Below are positions 62,087 through 64,000 of a stretch of DNA of 64,000 bases, piece by piece; positions within the stretch are counted from its first letter, which is position 1; the number at the start of each line of letters is the position of its first letter. This stretch comes from Echinococcus granulosus (taxonomy: Eukaryota > Platyhelminthes > Cestoda > Cyclophyllidea > Taeniidae), in NCBI RefSeq assembly GCF_000524195.1, contig NW_020170544.1, forward strand, positions 99,114 to 163,113, in the 5' to 3' direction. A model generated the notes under the pieces. The model saw nothing but the letters and a program-made list of their open reading frames with translations. It did no database searches and was not told the DNA's origin. Made by a program: the position numbers and the translations under genes.

Positions 62087-64000
62087 CTTATGTTGAGGTT
62101 GTTTAACATTCACAACCTTCTACCTGGCTCTCATGATGATTCAAGCATAGTTCTCGATGTTCTCCGCTGTTGCTACATATTTCTGCAACACTCGAGTGTT
62201 TCAAAGCCCGAGCGAAGATAATGCATCATCACTTTTCATCCTACTGAGGAGGCTCCAAGTTACCCTGATAAGAGGTAGGCTAACCGATAGACGACAGAGA
62301 ATCTGATTCAACTTTCTGTGAAAATAAAAAACACCTTGGCTATTCACTGCTTTGAAGGATTCGTTTCTCCGGAATTCCACAACTCAGACTTTTTTCCACC
62401 TGCCTAAATTTCACCAATTAATCGAACATACAAACTTCAGTTTCAGAGCTCCTCAAATAGTACTTATTTATCCATTTTAAGCGGAACTAAGAAGATTTCA
62501 CTCAATTCCATCTTGACCCTTTTCTAGTTAGCAATGCTTACATGCTACTTAAATTGTCATTAGTAGTTAAAACACTACAACACTCGCGATCATCTCCGAT
62601 AGGTGTTAAGGGTGAATGTTCTGCGGAATTTTTCACTGTCACTAGAGTTTGTACAAGAAGTTAAAATAGCACTTTCTTGATGGTTGCTTTGAATGTTAGT
62701 TAAATGCATTGTTATGGTCATATTAATTGTGTGGATGACAAGATTCTGATTGGTCTGGCGTTCTAGGCTTTCAACCCTCAAGTATTTTTATAACAGAAAA
62801 ATGCCTATGCAAAACACATTAATATTTATGATACTACTGAGCCATGGCACTCTAAACGAACAGTAAATAAGGACAAATGGAGTAGACGAGAGGATCCGGG
62901 GTAGATGATGAACAGATTAGGAGCAGATGGACCATTGATGGATGCTTAATGTGTACAAGAGGGCCAGATGTGTCTAGGATAAATAGGTTTAAAATGAACA
63001 AGGAGTGGATGGTTAAAACCATGATGAACAGACTTAAATGGCATAGAGGATTCCGAGGTGGGTGTATCCTAGATCACTAAGTGGATCAGTTGAAGGGGAT
63101 CAAGACTGAATGAATGATTCAGAAGTGTATGGATTAGTCGAGAGAGGAAGGCAGGCCAGTACATGGGTCCATGGCGGGGAGGCAGATTACGATTACATAG
63201 GTCAGGTTAATGAATTGAGTGATTAAGGATAAAGAATAAATAAGCGGGTGTAGGCTATGCAAAGTTAGATATAAGGAAAAACAACCTTCTTTTTGGGTGG
63301 CAACAAATCTATACCATCGAATTCATGTTGCTCTCCATTCATACATGCATTGTTAAACATGTGATTTAGAATGCCGGAAAATTGCTAATCTATATAGAAT
63401 TGACAACAGGGTGGCTGCATCAGTTAGCATAAAACACAATTACTGGTCACTTTCTTATTAATCCATGAATTCGAAAGAAACATTTTTAACGAAGGCAGCA
63501 GGTGCGCAATGGCCAATAAGAAGTCGACTTTCCCGAATGTTCTATTAGAATTGGTTGGAGGATCCACCAATCCAAAAGAAACACAAGACCACAACAACCA
63601 ATGGGATGGTTGACACTAACGACTGAAAATGGCTAAAAGTTCTCTATTACACAGACAAGCTTTGACTTAAAATTAGAAAAGAGTAATTTTTAGTACTTGA
63701 AATGAAGGCTAAAGATAAAAATTGACTAATACTAATCCAGTCGCATCTAGATAAACTGTGGTAATGTCACTATGTATTATTAATTATCAACTAAAATGAA
63801 AAACTTAAGTAAATTCTCTCTCCAAAAATGGGTTGTATTTCAAGCTATATTGTAGGTTATTTTAAAGACACAACACTCCCCACCAACACCACCTATGCCA
63901 CAAAGGGCAAAGGAGAAGTATAGCAATGGAAAGGAGACAGAACCCTGAAAACCCGACCCTGATTTGAAGCATTCCACTGATGTCATGCAATCAAAATCCA
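62087..64000. other. AT-rich right end of the duplicated unit (copy B)
   Basis: Same as 36685-38597. No gene recognised. The window ends here. Confidence 0.5.

Larger units (their letters stand above)
38598..64000. repeat. Tandem duplication unit, copy B
   Basis: Begins at the shared AATGA (38598-38602) and repeats copy A at an offset of exactly 25402 bases up to the last base of the window, which corresponds to 38598. I found no difference from copy A. Whether a third copy follows cannot be seen, because the window ends at the point where the unit would close. Confidence 0.97.

Noticed and set aside
1..64000. CRISPR arrays, bacterial operons, tRNA or rRNA genes, LTR or LINE polymerase frames
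   Set aside because: None seen. The spliced genes show this is nuclear eukaryotic DNA, and no reverse transcriptase or transposase motif was recognised.

Overview
This is eukaryotic, intron-rich DNA, most likely from a parasitic flatworm. I infer this from the mixture of very short introns (37-49 nt in the HSP10 gene) and introns of several hundred bases, moderate AT richness, drifting GATGGA-type simple repeats and metazoan gene families. A tapeworm or fluke fits best, but the species cannot be fixed from sequence alone. There are no bacterial operons, CRISPR arrays or tRNA/rRNA genes that I can see.

Layout. Bases 1-13195 are single copy. They hold the last coding exon of a very-long-chain fatty acid elongase (ELOVL, + strand, about 2976-3349). 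They also hold a complete seven-exon minus-strand gene (10270 down to 6279) that I reconstructed from splice sites. It encodes a 587-residue type I membrane protein with a signal peptide, an unrecognised N-terminal region, four EGF-like domains, one thrombospondin type-1 repeat and a C-terminal transmembrane segment. The rest of this part is intergenic or intronic sequence with simple repeats.

Bases 13196-38597 (copy A) and 38598-64000 (copy B) are head-to-tail copies of one 25402-base unit. I found no difference between them, even in homopolymer runs inside introns, and they meet at a 5-base microhomology (AATGA). This is either a very recent tandem duplication or an assembly error. Each copy carries, on the + strand, a Boule/DAZ-family germline RNA-binding protein gene (23015-30209; 48417-55611) with eleven coding exons and two probable C-terminal isoforms, followed about 3.6 kb downstream by a mitochondrial HSP10/GroES-type co-chaperonin gene (33779-34219; 59181-59621). 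Both genes appear to have the start codon as the last three bases of exon 1, with an intron directly after ATG.

Each copy also contains a decayed, inverted copy of exon 1 of the EGF/thrombospondin gene (35317-35945; 60719-61347), a CUB-like fragment antisense to the Boule 3' flank, members of a short dispersed repeat family, and a 9.5-kb upstream stretch without a recognisable gene. The genes show no common pathway. The elongase acts in ER lipid synthesis, the EGF/TSR protein at the cell surface, Boule in germ-cell mRNA control, and HSP10 in mitochondrial protein folding.
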